A DNA stretch of 64,000 bases from Pelagibius sp. CAU 1746 (GTDB lineage Bacteria > Pseudomonadota > Alphaproteobacteria > Kiloniellales > Kiloniellaceae), in assembly GCF_039839785.1 (NCBI RefSeq), contig NZ_JBDOQT010000001.1, forward strand, positions 2,232,001 through 2,296,000. Reading direction: 5' to 3'. Positions 62,844 through 64,000 of this stretch are shown piece after piece. The first letter of the stretch is position 1. Each line of letters begins with the position of its first letter. The position numbers and the translations under genes are program-made. A model generated the notes under the pieces. That model saw only the letters and a list, made by a program, of their open reading frames with translations, ran no database searches and had not been told where the DNA came from.

Positions 62844-64000
62844 ATGTCGACCATCAACAGCTACATCCTGCGGCAGACGCTGGGTCCGCTCTTCGCGGCC
62901 ATCGGCATCGCACTGCTGGTATTGCTGACCGAGCGCATGCTGCGGCTGCTCGACCTGGTGCTGGATACCGGCGGCGGGCTGACGGTGTTGCTGCAGATGC
63001 TGGCCTTCCTGGTGCCGCACTACATGGCTTTGGCGCTGCCGGTCGCCTTCTTTCTTGGCGTGCTGCTGGCTTTCAGCCGCCTGCACCACAGCCGTGAGTT
63101 GGACGCGCTCGGGTCGGCGGGCATCAGCCTGTCGCGCCTCATGGTCCCGGTGGTCCTTCTGGGGATCGGCCTTTCGGTCCTCTCGGCAGCGAATTTCGCA
63201 GTGGGCCAACCCTACACGCGCTACATCTATCGCGCCCTGGTGCACAATGTGTCGGAGGCGGCGGCGAACGTCTATCTGAAGGAGCGAACCTTCATGGAAG
63301 TGAAGGGCGTGACCTTCATGGCCGAGCGCATTTGGCGCAACAGTCAGGAGTTTGCGAAGGTCTTCATCTACCAGGAGGACGACAAGGGCCAGGCGATCGC
63401 GACGACGGCCGAGCGAGGCAGCCTCCACGTGGCCCCGAAGGGCGAGCAGTCGACCTTGCTGCTGCGTGACGGCGTGCGGCTGGAAACGCCGATCGAAAAG
63501 CCGGACGAGGCCGGGGCGGAGAGCCGCAGTTCCGCCGGCCAGGCAGGCGCCCTGCAGTTCGACCAGCTTCAGGTGCCCATCGACCTGGTGGGACAAGAGG
63601 GGTTCCGGCCGCGCGGCGAGGATGAACGCGAGCTCACCCTCTTCGAGCTTTGGCGCTATCGCCACGCACCGCCGCAGGGGGTGACGACGGACCAGATGCT
63701 GGCGGACTTCCACGATCGCCTCGTGCGCAGCTTCTCCGTTCTCTTTCTGCCTTTCCTGGCGGTGTCCTTCGCCCTGGGGCCGCGGCGTGCGCGGCAGTCC
63801 TACGGCATCGCCGCGGGCCTGCTGATTCTGGTGGCCTACAATCAGGCCCTCAGCATCGGCAAGTCGCTGGCTTCTATCGGCAGCGTGCCGCCTCTTCTCG
63901 GGCAATGGCTGCCTTTCGCCGCCCTGGCGCTGGGCAGCGCCTGGCTCTACTACCGCAGCGCTTTCGTGGTGCCGCCGGGCGGCGCCGGCCGTTTCTCTCC
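62844..64000 (+). CDS. lptF: LptF, LPS-export ABC permease (partial, runs off right edge)
   Basis: 386 codons visible, no stop. YjgP/YjgQ family: N-terminal TM (TLGPLFAAIGIALLVLLTERML), MALALPVAFFLGVLLAFSRLHHSRELDALGSAGISL, a periplasmic beta-jellyroll region (about 130-280), then C-terminal TM segments (SFSVLFLPFLAVSFALGPRRARQSYG onward). With LptG and LptB it extracts LPS, or in some alphaproteobacteria perhaps another outer-membrane lipid. The residues seen so far match LptF more than LptG because of the TINSYILRQ start. Confidence 0.9.
   Translation, partial: MSTINSYILRQTLGPLFAAIGIALLVLLTERMLRLLDLVLDTGGGLTVLLQMLAFLVPHYMALALPVAFFLGVLLAFSRLHHSRELDALGSAGISLSRLMVPVVLLGIGLSVLSAANFAVGQPYTRYIYRALVHNVSEAAANVYLKERTFMEVKGVTFMAERIWRNSQEFAKVFIYQEDDKGQAIATTAERGSLHVAPKGEQSTLLLRDGVRLETPIEKPDEAGAESRSSAGQAGALQFDQLQVPIDLVGQEGFRPRGEDERELTLFELWRYRHAPPQGVTTDQMLADFHDRLVRSFSVLFLPFLAVSFALGPRRARQSYGIAAGLLILVAYNQALSIGKSLASIGSVPPLLGQWLPFAALALGSAWLYYRSAFVVPPGGAGRFS

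Overview
The window is high-GC DNA with tightly packed operons, many 4-nt ATGA start/stop overlaps and no rRNA, tRNA or CRISPR. The gene set (TAT-exported clade I NosZ, NosRZDFYLX order, quinol NO reductase, NsrR, MmgE/PrpD, ELM1-type and FkbM-type genes, many ABC uptake systems) suggests a free-living, denitrification-capable alphaproteobacterium, perhaps from the Rhodospirillales/Kiloniellales area. That placement is inference from gene content.

Region 1 (1-8810, minus strand) is one long operon: an oligopeptide-type ABC importer (binding protein, two permeases, two ATPases), then an MmgE/PrpD protein, an M19 dipeptidase homologue with an altered metal site, and a polysaccharide-deacetylase-fold hydrolase that runs off the left edge. 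A LysR regulator is divergent (9253-10212). Region 2 (10727-14390) is a DeoR regulator divergent from a three-gene amino-acid-type ABC importer. Region 3 (14466-23325) is a carbohydrate locus: SDR oxidoreductase, divergent DeoR regulator, BtpA/SgcQ protein, FGGY kinase, HAD phosphatase and a complete sugar ABC importer. The substrate is not evident.

Region 4 (23444-28100) holds a TRIC-type channel, a group III truncated haemoglobin with an NsrR-like operator, a MOSC protein, two Rnk/GreA-C-like proteins and a third DeoR regulator. Region 5 (28434-41763) is the nitrogen-oxide block: quinol NO reductase, a SirB2-like membrane protein, a ferritin-like protein divergent from nosRZDFYLX, and the NO sensor NsrR with a strong dyad in front of it. 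An FNR-type box lies in the nosR promoter region, and a perfect FNR consensus lies inside the nosR signal-peptide codons.

Region 6 (41805-48302) is mixed: LysR with a divergent nitronate monooxygenase, a 5-formyl-THF cyclo-ligase fused to a helical DUF6306-like domain, small unknown proteins, a TPR protein and an aminotransferase. Region 7 (48584-56142) looks like cell-surface glycan assembly: an MsbA-like exporter, a 2OG-Fe(II) oxygenase, an FkbM methyltransferase, a glycosyltransferase-methyltransferase fusion, a protein joining a Kdo-transferase-like N-terminus to a GT42-like C-terminus, and an ELM1 protein. Region 8 (56264-64000) holds a phosphoglycerate mutase, then a fatty-acid-hydroxylase-like protein, a large GNAT protein, two nucleotidyltransferases, a phosphoesterase, DUF2141, HIT and LptF (cut by the right edge). 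Regions 7-8 together suggest envelope lipid/glycan synthesis, and region 8 may be part of a sphingolipid-type pathway (inference).
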